NCBI GenBank assembly: GCA_902806575.1
Contig: CADCXD010000001.1
Coordinates: 248,001 to 312,000 of the forward strand
Direction: 5' to 3'
DNA from: Jackrogersella multiformis
Taxonomy: Eukaryota > Ascomycota > Sordariomycetes > Xylariales > Hypoxylaceae
Length of the DNA stretch: 64,000 nt
Of this stretch, positions 9,837 through 20,883 are shown in pieces. The notes below the pieces were generated by a model. It was not told the origin of the DNA. It saw nothing but the letters and a program-made list of their open reading frames with translations, and ran no database searches. Every line of letters starts with the position of its first letter. Position 1 is the first letter of the stretch. The translations under genes were made by a program, and so were the position numbers.

Positions 9837-12790
9837 GTTGAATGACGAAAGAAGTTAAAAGAGACGAATGTCAAGGTGGTCTGAAGGGTGTTAAGAAGGT
9901 AAGATGGGGATAAATTGCTGCTTGAACAAGGCCTTGTTAGTACTGGGCCGAATACCCTCTCGGTTCAGAGCGAACGTACTTGGTGCCTCAAGGGGTTTTG
10001 ATTGTCGAGTAAGAACGGAAAGTGATGTTTCGTGGTGACGATACATCCAACGAAGCAACACATATATTTGAGCAGATGTTTTTGAAGCAGGTATAATAGG
10101 AGGTACTCAAGTCGGCATAATACCTAGGTGTATATGTGCTATTGTAAGTCGTTCACTTTCAACTTCAACTTTTATACGCTTAGATTCTAGAAGAAGTGTA
10201 TTGATGTCGAGAGTGTAGAAGCAAAAGTAGGTGGGAGAGGGACTGGTTATGTAGTTAGGTAAGTACCTGTAGGTAAGTAAAGGTCCTCGGTATGTCCTAG
10301 GTCTATGTCCTTATAAAAAGGAGGGATGGAATAAAATAGAAGAAATAAAATAAAATAAATCGGTAAGACCCAATGGATACTCCTCGACTTTATTATCACC
10401 AATGAACCTTTAGGATTGGATTGTTCGACGTTTCCCGTTCGACGGGCCCGACAGGCTTCTGGGCTGTACGAATGGACGCATACCTATCACAGCAGCACCT
10501 GTGACTACTGACTACTGCAGGATACTTGATGCGAGTATTTGATATTTACCTAGGTATCCTACGAGACCATGCAATACGTATACTTATACATTAGGGGATC
10601 TCATCTGTACACCTTGTGCCTCCTCTCGAACTAGAGCTTCCGTGTACTCCATATGTATACATATATACGTATATATGTAGGGTACAAGAGACTTCTCTTC
10701 TGCTGTCTGTACTATGTAGGTATATGTAAGGCCTATTGTAAAAGAATTAGCGGGGCCAGGAATGAATGGCGGAGATGGTGCTGTGTTATCACCACTGCCT
10801 CGCCTCACTATTGTTTTAACGGTGGTGTTTCTTGTATGTAGGTAATACCTATGTAGGTAGCTATCGATGAGGTCCTATTTTATCTTCTTCTGTCAGTAAT
10901 CGTCCGAGTTAGCTTTTTGTATCTTTTCCATTCTTTACATAGCTAAAGCGGCCAAGAAATGATGCTACCGAGCAGTAACTGGTACCGATTAGGTTAGGTG
11001 CATTCTGTTTTACTACGTACACATCCATGAGTTTTTCTAACTGCCTACCTACGCTAGGTACTATGTGGAAAACAGAAAACCCCAGAGCCCAGGGTCTGGA
11101 GAGGTACCCTGTCATACCCGAAGTCGTCGTCTGATCCAAGCCCAACCAGCCTACCAGCTCAACAAGGATTCAACCTAGAGCATTAAAGATTTAAAGAATA
11201 TATTACCGTACCTATTAGCTTTGGGTGGCCGTGGGGGGTTAGAAATGAAGTTGTATACAAGTAGTTACCTACCGGTAGTGTTTGATGCGTACCTACCTGT
11301 AGGGACAAAGTCATACTCGTTCTATTATAGTCTAGTATGCAGACACCAACCCACCTGGCTTGGTGGATTGGTTCCCGGCATGCCCAGCTGCGACATACTC
11401 ACATTGGACATCTGCAGCAGATAATCGGATGACCATTATACATTCTAATAAAAGCATATCAAGGCACGGTGAGATTAAGTAAGGAATAGTATTTTCGAGG
11501 TACCTACATCTTCGAAGAGATTACGCACGTACGCATTTAAGTAAATAAAATATCCCCAGAGCAAAATGTACCGAACGTAGGCTAGGTAGGTTATGATGGG
11601 TTATCCAACGAGCGTCGAGGATGGAGAAATTGGAATTGTACGCACTAAAGCCGACTGATCTTACAAATTCGGGATTAAAAAGCTGCTTGTCCTACCGTAA
11701 AATCTTCAATACTCAGGTAGGTCTAAAGCCGTTGACGTGCAATGACATGGAACTATCTTGTGCGTGTGCGTTACATATTCCAGGAACAAGGTAAAGAAGG
11801 TAGCCAAGAACCTGCAGGACCCACGATAAGTTGGAAGTAAAGGCCTGAAGTGAGTAAGGGTACATAAGCCATAAGATAGGCCTAACTAGTGTGGTATGTA
11901 GGTATGTCTCATCTGTAAGTGTAGGCGTAAGGAAGAAAAGAACTGGCACCAAATCTAGGACTTCTTTACTTCAAATTACTTCCCGATCTCGGAATGCCTA
12001 AACTACAGGTACCTACGGATATGAATCATTCTCGTTAAGTCGAATCGATCGTAGTTAGTACCAGAACTGTCTAGGTAAAGTTAGAGAAGAATGAGACATA
12101 CGAATCAACACTAAACTGGCTGGCTTGGCGACATACATAGCAAGGACCTATGGAGGTATGCATGTATATATGTGACTCCCGCGAAGCGACAAGAAAGTCT
12201 CCGAGTGGTTTACATCGAGGAATCAAAACATAAACATACCTTAAATATGCTCACCGAGGACATTGGGGATGTATGCACGTACAATCTTCGAACACGTTTC
12301 TCCCAGTCGCTAAATACCTAGCTACACTACACTACACTAGTTGCCAAAACCTGCTAGGATGTTACCATCTCGTGACGGCACCAGGAGCAGCGGCAGCGGC
12401 AGCGGTAGCGAAACCAGAGCTTCTGAGACATCCATGGATCTGTATGTTGTAATCACCTAGGAAATCCCTCGTCGACGGCTGCCGAGGAGACTTGGGCCCG
12501 ATTTTTTTAATCTATTTGCGATACCGAGGAGGCAAATCTGAACTTCGATGGCAAGGTAGCATGAGAAAGAGAGAAAAAAACACATCCCAAAGGCCAAAGA
12601 GCTGTATTTTACAGAAACACAGAAGCATGGAATGACAGGAACACACCGCCTCCCCCACCTCCGCGTTGCCCCAGAGTGATTCTCGAATAGACTGCTTACC
12701 TCACCTGCTTCTAAGGTCGACCTAGGTATCCCTATTTGTACTTTGCCCTACTTAACATCTTAAATTGCTACCACACATCCCACTTTTCCA

Positions 12791-12831
12791 TACCTACCTA
12801 GGTAGGTAGGTAGGTATATATATATATATAA
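12791..12831. repeat. TACCTACCTAGGTAGG palindrome fused to a (TA)n run
   Basis: The dispersed motif is expanded here to TACCTACC TAGG TAGGTAGGTAGG and followed by about eight TA units. It suggests that the family grows by slippage of GTAG/CTAC units. Confidence 0.85.
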
Positions 12832-14429
12832 AGTGCATTTCCGCGTATAGTGTGTAGCATTGCTCTTCGCGCGTAACCAAGTAATGCTTCCAATAAGCGC
12901 GCGGTTTACTCATTCCATCCGATTAGTAAGTTTGGCATCCTTCGTCATCCGCCCACTTTTGGGGCTTCAGCCGGCCGGTGATGGTTAGTCTACCTATCCC
13001 GGCCCTTGATCTACCTATTAGATCTAGAAGTGGGCGACGGTCAAGCGGTATTCATCTGAACCTCTCTACGAGAAATATAATAACTCCCGGGCTTACGTTG
13101 CTTTGAGCAGGATTCCTGTAGTAGACTAAGTGCAACATATGTAGGCAGTTTTGACCAATAAAGGGCTTTTAGGATGTGCCATGTAGGTAACATATGAAAC
13201 CCGATGACAATTCAACGTTGACAGCGTTGGCTACCGCGTAATCAAAGACGAGGATCAGGGATTACGAAGGGGGACTGGGGGAATATTTACTAACGTGGAA
13301 AAAGGAAGAGGGCAAGGACAAGGATGTTTACGGGGGGGCTAAAGAGATCTGTATTAGTATTTCTAGATGGTTCTAAGGTAGTAGGGTAGGTAAACTCCCT
13401 ACTATGTAGATTATTGTATAACCATATGGACATAAAGGTGTACACTAGCATCTGAGGGTAAGAGGGTTAAGCTTAGATACGATGAGGCAAACCTCGGAGC
13501 CATTGCAACGCTTGTATTTCCAACTACCCACCTAGGTACATACCTTACAAGAATACGTTCGGCAGAGGCGAGGGAAATTTAACTTTAACCTGAGTTACGG
13601 TATAAGATACCTAGGTAGGTGGTAGGTACTGTGACGCTCTCCGACTACCTACTACCTAGTGCTGCTACGGTACCAGCCGGATTGCGTACCTAGGTACGGC
13701 AGAAGCACAGCAAAAAGACGATTCAACCGTAAGAGTCCTACCATAGGACCTCACTTTGTAGGAAAGTAGCTGTACCTAGGTACGTTAGGTTCCTGTAGTT
13801 AACCTGTTCCTTGAAATCTATTTCTATCTCTATTCTAGACGTAGGTACATACATATATACCTACCTAGGTAGATATGTAATCTCAACTTAACATGGATAG
13901 CAAGTCTTGGCAACTGACTCACGAGTCACAACAAGAGGTAATTAATTTAAATCTCGACGAGGAGTCTTGTAGATAATCTCTTCAGCGATGTTGTTGGCCG
14001 GCGGATCTGCAACCCTAGGGCTTTTCTTACATAGTATTCTTCCCCCCAGTCCCCTTCTTGTCCCCTTCTTTGTCTCCCCCAGTCTCCCCCCGTCAACCCA
14101 TGTGAGTACGACCAGCTCCGGACCCGCTTAGTTGGCCTTGAAGGAGCGCAGGGTGTGCCATGTAACGCGCCCCCCTTCTTCTGACGCCCTTCTGGAATGA
14201 TTCTAGAAGATTGATCTTCGAGGGCTTACAGGGGGTGGCGGGGTGGGTTCGAACTTAGATTCCGATTTCCTTCTCTGCTTGAGGTCTGTTGCGCCCCCTT
14301 GCTTGACTTTGATGGCCCCGTTCACGACACTTATTCCGTAGCTCCCCGTGAGATTCAAAAGTTTCACTGGTACTTTCTAAAGCCGCCCCTCGATTTGACG
14401 CATCATAAAGCGACATTTACTGTTTGACC

Positions 14430-14530
14430 GTTTCTAATGTAATAATTAATTATAATATTTATATTAATATATTAATATTTAATAAAGTTTTTTTTTTTTA
14501 ATTTTGTTAATAATTTACCTCTTTTTACTA
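14430..14530. other. AT-rich tract just downstream of the homoaconitase gene
   Basis: About 100 bases made almost wholly of A and T (TAATTAATTATAATATTT, a run of T, then TAATAATTT). The change from the flanking mixed-composition DNA is abrupt. It may hold the 3' end signals of the minus-strand homoaconitase gene, or mark a junction. Confidence 0.7.
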
Positions 14531-14546
14531 AGTAAAGTTAAAGATA

Positions 14547-17500
14547 TCAATTATGGCCTTGAGACTTAGCAACCTGAGCCTTGGTAAACGCTTCGAGCCC
14601 GCCCGCCGCGATGATAGCCTGCACGGTAGCTGGTAACTCGCCGACCTTCTCGGTCCACGCCGTACTATCCGGGCCCTCCTGCACCTCGACGACGCTACGC
14701 CGGACGTCCCACGTCAGCGTCCAGCCAGTGCGGCGCGTTAGTGCCGGCTTTCCCACCCCATCTCCTTCTCCTTCTCTCTTCTCGGCCTGAGACGAAAAGT
14801 GGGCGCGTAGACGTTCTACAAGGCGAGGCACGCTGAGGTTGAGAAGCGCGTTATTAATGGCGTTGCGCGCGTAGGTGCTGCTGAAGCTGCCCGCTACGAC
14901 CAGCGGGATTTGCTTAGCTAGGATGGCCGTGGCGGCCTGCTCGCGCGACGAGCCTAGTACATGATGAATTAGCAATTGCTTAGGGGCAAAGCGAATTATA
15001 ACACTTCATTATTTCCCGTGTTCCTCATATGGTTTGCATGTAATTAAAAAGAAAGAAAGGCAAGCGAGCGCATGATCGAGAGGGGGGAACGGAGAAAGTA
15101 CATACCTGTACCAAAGTTGTAGCCCGATACTAGGATGTCGCCGGGGCGCGCGACGGAGTCAAAGTTTGGGTCGTAGTTTTGCATGCAGGCTTGTGCCATC
15201 TCCCCCTCAGTGACATTGTCCCGATAAGTTCTGCGCACTCTTCTGTTAGTACCATTTTCTTTTTTTCTCCAAGCCGCTTCGTTGCCCCCAGACACCCAAG
15301 GGTGTTTAGAAAGGGTTCGACTCACAACGTTCCTGGACTACAAGCATGGTTAGTCTATAGTTAAGTCTTATTATTAACAATCCCAGCAACTTACTAGATA
15401 CCATCTGTGCTAAGATTGTCGGAATCTAACCATACGATCTGGCCGGAAATCTTGTCAGGGAAGCCAGGCAGCATCTCGGTTAAAGCTTTGTCGGACTCGC
15501 CCGCCGTCGACTCGACCCTTTCAATTAGGGAATCCATTTGCTGGACAAGATTGGCCAGCTGATCCTCAGTGGTAGGCTCTGCGCCAGTGCCGTAGCCGTA
15601 ATCGACGCCCGACCAGTCTGCCGGCACCTGGTATGAGCCTGGGCCTGTAATTGTGCCGCGGAGCGCACTGGCCGCCACAATCTCCGGGCTGGCTAGATAT
15701 GTTTGCGCATCTGGGATGTTGTCAGTCATTCCCGAAAGGTTTGAGGGGGCAATAAATAACACGACAACTACTAACCCCGGGATCCCATGCGCCCCTTGAA
15801 GTTGCGGTTGCTAGCGCTGATGCCGACCTAGATGAAGGTAGCCCTGTCAGTTTCTTCCCTTAGGAGAAATGTAAAGCTACTACTCACTTCGCCAGGTTCA
15901 AGCAGCCCGGTCCCTAGACCAATACACTGCGCACACCCAGAAGCCAAGGGCTGTGCCCCGGCATCCACTAAGACCTGCCAATCCCCCGCAGCCTCGGCCG
16001 CCTGCTGCTCAGGCGCCGATGCCGCCGAGATGTACAATTTAACACCGTCAGAAATCTTAGGCTTTATACCGGGGTTCGCCTTGGCGGCATCCTTGAATAC
16101 TTTAGCGGCTGCCTTTAAATCCGAAGCTCGCGCGTTGGTACATGAGACAATATCTTTTTATATCACAAAATTAGTAGTTAGTACTTTTAAATATTTTAGA
16201 AAGTATATAGTGAGTAAACAGATCCTCTTTCAACATGTCTTAAGAATATGCAATATTTCGACTTTAAATACTGCAGAAAAGGTAACACTTGGCTCTTAGG
16301 CATGCTTACTTACAGGCACGGTTGATCTTGATATTCTTGGGGGCAAGCTCGTGGAGTGGCGTTGCTACTTTAACCGAATCTGGTCCTGTTACGTAGGGCG
16401 AGAGGGTCGAAAGGTTAAGGTAGAGCTGCTTGGCATATACCGCGTCACGGTCAGCTTTGGGAGGGTTGGCAAAGAGCTCGTCTATCCTCTCGTGATTGAT
16501 TCGTTTTTGTATAGTCTGGTTGTTATGCAGCGCCGCCTGATCTGCCTTCTGTCGGAGCCAATGTTCCAAGGTCTTGTCGATAGGAAAAATCTAGGAAAGT
16601 TTTAGCTGATGATTTTCATTTTGAGATTGTTTCATGAGTTTTTGAGTCATGTATTATGTGTAAGAAGATCGAAAGATGCTCCTTTTGGTAGGATACTGCT
16701 CCTGAGGCTTTTCGAAGATAAGAATTAATAATACAGGAAGTACCTACGCAAGAGAGAGCTCCCCATTCAGTAGACATGTTGCTAATAGTAAGACGGCTAT
16801 CGACAGGAATACTTGCTAAAGTCTCGGGTGTTGCGTGGATCTCGACCGCGTGGTTGAGCACGTCGCTCGGGAAGAGCGTGCATAAAGCCAAGATGATGTC
16901 CTTACCCGTAACACCGACGGGCGCTTTCCCAGTGAGCGTGAGCCGTGCAACGGGAGGAAGTTGATACCATGTGCATCCGCTTTGCCATATGGCCATAGCA
17001 TCAGTCCTCACGATAGGAGTGCCTAGGAGAATCTCGGTTAGATATTGCCATTTCAGGATTACCTTAGGGATTGTGAGCCAAGGCACAGAAAATATTTACC
17101 GAGGCACCCCAACGCTCCATAGGTGTTACTATGACTATCTGAAGCCACCACCATGGTTCCCGGCCAGGCATAGCCTTCTTCCACCATAATCTATCCGAAA
17201 GTCAGATGTCAAATTCTGTACCAGGCTGTATATAGATTACTCACCTGATGACCGATCCCACGCCCTTTGGTATATCTAGTTACGTTTTGTTCAGCAGCAA
17301 AAGCCCCGATCTCTGCGATCTTTTTTAAATATGAAGGGCTAGAGTTTTGTATGTCGTGATCGAGGGTATAGACGAGCTGCGCTGGGGAATGAACCTTGGT
17401 GGCTCCTAACTGTCGAAACTTGGAAATAACCGCACTGGTGTTGTCGTGCGTCATACAAAAAGAGCTGCAATTTATTAGTTTGCGTAGAAGGCTTCATATC

Positions 17501-17754
17501 GTAAATGCGCCTTACGGTGATAAACTGATATAATCGCCCGGACGGGGAGCGGCTCGCTTTCCCATGGCATGGTTCTGGACGATCTTCTCTGTCAGGGTCT
17601 GCGGCGGCGGCGGCGGCGGCGGGTTCGTTTCAAAGGCACTCAATGGCACTGAAGTCGAGGCTTTGCGCAGGGAAGTTCGTATGTTCGACAACCTGGAGCA
17701 TCGTGAGATCGAGAGAGGTCGCCAGGCGGCTAGACCCGCGGATTGAGCCCACAT
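14547..17754 (-). CDS. LYS4: Homoaconitase, mitochondrial (LYS4 family)
   Basis: Eleven exons close in one frame to 759 residues: 17754-17516, 17464-17245, 17190-17100, 17022-16748, 16590-16314, 16153-15888, 15827-15776, 15710-15395, 15337-15326, 15230-15106, 14953-14547. All introns are GT-AG. Residues 1-45 are basic and Ser/Arg-rich, like a mitochondrial presequence. The aconitase fold follows: LTEKIVQNHA, MTHDNTSAVISKF, LDHDIQN, GRGIGHQIMVEEGYAWPG, ASDSHSNTYGALGC. The three Fe-S cysteines are present, in VSCTNAR (Cys372) and GCAQC (Cys441, Cys444). The small swivel domain carries YPG, RPGDILVSGYNFGTG and SSREQAATAI. The C-terminal ALTRRTGWTL block is typical of homoaconitase and separates it from isopropylmalate isomerase. 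The enzyme converts homocitrate to homoisocitrate in alpha-aminoadipate lysine synthesis. Oddities are SCTNAR and GCAQC where I expect SCTNSR and GCGPC, a 12-nt exon, and ten introns. A diverged paralogue is possible. Confidence 0.88.
15326..15337 (-). other. Twelve-nucleotide micro-exon of the homoaconitase gene
   Basis: TCCAGGAACGTT lies between CTTGTAG and GTGAGT. It supplies the residues P-G-T and parts of the flanking codons in the conserved Y-P-G-(K)-(Y/L)-T-Y region. Without it the frame does not join. Confidence 0.8.
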
Positions 17755-18020
17755 GGGCCAAGACTGAGAGAGGAGAAAGTCAGGAACTGTCTGAGTAGCT
17801 AGGTAGCTATCAGAGATCAGAGAGGTGTTCGTTCGCTTACTGATCTATACGATATTGCATATAGGTGGGGAGACATAGCCATGCTCACTGTCGTAATGTT
17901 GAATAGGGATTTGGTAATGGCCACTGGAGCGCAAAAAATCTGCACACACAAGTATGATGTCAGCCCGTTTAGCTATCGCAAAGCATAAAGCTCAAAAAAA
18001 ATTCAATTTTTCCTATACTC

Positions 18021-18198
18021 AGACATGGGTTTAAGATGCTGTCCAATAAGCACCATTCTCTGACCATGGGTTCTAAAAGGCTGCCCAATAAAGTCTCGCT
18101 ACCAGATTCTAACCCTTATTCTCTGCGTGCTGATTGGCTTATCTTGACGTATTCAACAAGGGTTTTAATTCGTCGAAATATTAAACCCATCCATGTCT
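18021..18198. mobile_element. Possible MITE-like element or relic
   Basis: The left end AGACATGGGTTTAA (18021-18034) is repeated in inverted orientation at the right end, TTAAACCCATCCATGTCT (18181-18198), with four extra bases in the right arm. Inside the left half is a direct near-duplication with a period of about 41 bases (ATGGGTTTAAGATGCTGTCC, then ATGGGTTCTAAAAGGCTGCC). No coding capacity and no clear target-site duplication are seen. It lies next to the AT-rich tract at 18235-18370. A chance inverted repeat remains possible. Confidence 0.35.
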
Positions 18199-18234
18199 AA
18201 GTTATCGGGTGATATGTTCACGCCCGGGGTATAG

Positions 18235-18370
18235 TTGAAAGGTTTAATATTCGAATTACCTAGGCTAAACTACTTGTTATTTTAATAATACAATATTACA
18301 ATATTAAAATGTATATAAGTGATTTATATAAATGTACAGTATAATATATACCTAGTTATACGATAATGTA
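18235..18370. other. AT-rich tract upstream of the homoaconitase gene
   Basis: A strongly A/T-biased stretch (TTTTAATAATACAATATTAC and similar) that mirrors the AT-rich tract on the other side of the homoaconitase gene. No gene or regular repeat unit is seen. Confidence 0.65.
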
Positions 18371-20372
18371 CGATACCTTAAAGACTGGGCACACAGCTAG
18401 ATTCACCTCGACGAATCCATAGACTCCTGCATAGAACCTGCAAAGAACCGAATTAGTCGAATAACTGGGATCCGACTCCATACCGCTCATCTACGATACA
18501 CGGTACATACCTAGGTACCTAATAATGCAATGGTACATAGTAAAGATCCGGGAGATTGATGACGATATCGCAAAAGATCACAATGCCAATATTACGACGT
18601 GCTTCGTGCTTCATCGTCATGTCCGGGACCCCCTTAATCGGCCCCTCACCGCCGTACCGAATAAGATGGGGTATTTCTCGAGGGTACCTATGTCTAGGTA
18701 GGTAGCACGGATAGATAATAAGCATTTTAGGGGTAAGACACGGGTAATCGAAAGGGTTGCCAGGCTGCTAGTTAATCTTCCTGTTCCTATTTCCTGCTTC
18801 TTAGTTCTCACCTCAAGGATGTGTAGTAGCGCACACACACACCACACATACACACGCATGCATACTTAGCAGTAGATACATACATATTACTTACCTAGGT
18901 ACCTCCTAGGGTACTCGCTCACTTACACAAACCGGAAAAGGAATGCTTCTGGAAAAGTTCCTACCTTCAGCCGGGGCTAGGGTATCGTCGCAGAAGCAGA
19001 TGTAAACTACCTAATAAACAGTGTAGCTGACTACTAAGAGAAACCCCAGGCGAGGCCGCCTCTGTATGCAACCCCCTCCACCGCATCGGCGAGCGAATCA
19101 CGTCTCCAGCCCAATCTCTAACCCAAACCCGCCAAGGGATAATGTGACGCCAACGTAGCGAAAACAGTATCCCGCGCTCACTTACATACCTGTATTAGCT
19201 CCATCGAGCAACACGCGGTGTGTCGCCGATCCCGTTACCTACTAATAGTATCTACCCTACCCTAGGTACCCTACTTACCTACTACCTAACTTCTAATATT
19301 TGTAATCTTTCGTTGGGCCGGATGCCATACTACGTGGTAGCCAGGTAGCGTAAGGTAAGGTAACGGCGGCCCCTTCGCGGATCCAAACCGCACTCCCCTC
19401 TTACCCTACCCTACGTTAACCGCCAATGGGTGTCCAATGGACGTCGCGTCACAGCCGAGCGGACATGGATGTCCTCTCCCCCGGTGCGTGTGCGTCGCAA
19501 CAAGTCGCCACCGACCTCACCGCCAGAACCCCAAGGGAGGGCCTTGCAAGTTGCGGCTCTGCTCGACCCAGTAGCAGGCCTCGACAAAAGTCCACGTCCC
19601 CCTATCCCGGCCCATATGTGAGACAACCTAGGTACCTAGTATCTGGTACGTAGTCTGCGAGTGCGTGTGTCACGCATTGCATCTCATTCGCGCAGGCGGC
19701 GAGTAATTTTCTGGAACCATAGATGCAACGCGCGTGGTCGTCGTGACTAACTGCTTACTTACTAACATACTAACATACGAATATACTACTGACGTACCAA
19801 CCCATCAAGATATGTGTGCGTACGGTGTGTGCGTGTTCGTCATTCGTCTTGGGATGGTAAATATTACATACCTGCGATACAATGTATTTCTGATTTCCGC
19901 TCTAAGCTTAACCCTCACTAATATCTTACATACCTACCTAACCTACCAATCTACAAAAAAAAAGAACCCCAATCCAATGCCGCTTTTCGAATCGACACCT
20001 AACCTCCCCGGCCACATCTACCTCTACCTCTCTCATGCCGGGGCCACGTCAGAAAACGGCAGGCTTCTAGAAGGTCAGCGGGCCTTGTGTCCATGCATTA
20101 GCGGCAATGCAGCTAGTGCAGGGGACCCTCGCATCGCATCGCATCGCATCACACCCACATCCCCTCCCCTCCCTCCTGTTCTTCATCTCCTGGCTCCGCC
20201 CGGTTATATGTATGTATGTATGTATGTATATCCTTGGTACCTACTTAGGTGGATGTAATATGTATATACATACGGCACCTAGAAGTAAACATGCGTAGGG
20301 CAGCTATGTACTTACCTACCTAGGTACCTACCTACCTACTACTACCTATCTAGCGTATCGATCATCTAAGCA

Positions 20373-20389
20373 AGGTACCTAGGTAGGTA
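20373..20389. repeat. Dispersed TACCTAGGTA-family motif
   Basis: AGGTACCTAGGTAGGTA, one of three copies within 80 bases (20310-20390). Confidence 0.8.
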
Positions 20390-20615
20390 TAATGCATGTA
20401 CACCAGGTCGACCGCATCCAATCAACACCATTGTATTTCTAGGTATCTTCCTGCTTCCGTCATTAATTTTACTTGATCCCCATACACCAGGGCGCGCTCG
20501 GTATCCCCTAGTTCCAATATCTGGTACGACGATACGGGTAGCCAGTGCCGCTGCCGCGCATATTCCCATGTCGGACTCCAGCGGTGTCGTCGTCCGGCTG
20601 ACCAGCAGGTTTCAG

Positions 20616-20646
20616 TTCCAGCTCCAGCTCCAGCTCCAGCTCCAAC
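20616..20646. repeat. Hexamer repeat (CTCCAG)n
   Basis: Five near-perfect CTCCAG units just beyond the 3' end of the patatin-like gene. Confidence 0.85.
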
Positions 20647-20716
20647 TGTATCTCTAGCTCTAGCTGCTAGTTACGTCGGTCCCAAGGCTGACACTGACAT
20701 GGCCATCTCGGCCCCT

Positions 20717-20740
20717 GTCATCGTCATCGTCATCGTCATC
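20717..20740. repeat. Hexamer repeat (GTCATC)4
   Basis: Four perfect GTCATC units in the 3' flank of the patatin-like gene. They would lie in the transcript if its 3' untranslated region exceeds about 150 bases. Confidence 0.9.
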
Positions 20741-20883
20741 CCTCGGTCGCCCGTCTCGTAGCACAGGACGATATCGGACAGCTCTTCGCCTTCCACCTCC
20801 CGTCCCCCTACTAGCTCCCCAACCACTTCCTCTCGCCCTGCCCCCCCTTCTCCCGCCGCAGCTGCGTCCAGCACGCGGAATCG

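Larger units (their letters stand above)
9837..14546. other. Gene-poor region, 4.7 kb
   Basis: No gene is recognised; open frames here are under about 80 codons. Copies of the TACCTAGGTA family are dense (near 10122, 10548, 12791, 13530, 13607, 13686, 13772 and 13858). 14430-14530 is a sharply AT-rich tract that ends just past the homoaconitase stop codon. 14040-14100 is pyrimidine-rich. Confidence 0.6.
17755..20883. other. Gene-poor region between homoaconitase and the patatin-like gene
   Basis: No gene is recognised. The first few hundred bases are the probable homoaconitase promoter. 18235-18370 is AT-rich. Copies of the TACCTAGGTA family lie near 18510, 18693, 18894, 19262, 19627, 20319 and 20373. 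Short microsatellites occur at 18831-18860 (CA-rich), 20209-20229 (TATG), 20616-20646 (CTCCAG) and 20717-20740 (GTCATC). The open frames here have no domain support. Confidence 0.6.

Noticed and set aside
15832..16299. 155-codon plus-strand frame inside the homoaconitase gene
   Set aside because: It crosses exons and introns of the minus-strand gene and shows no family match.
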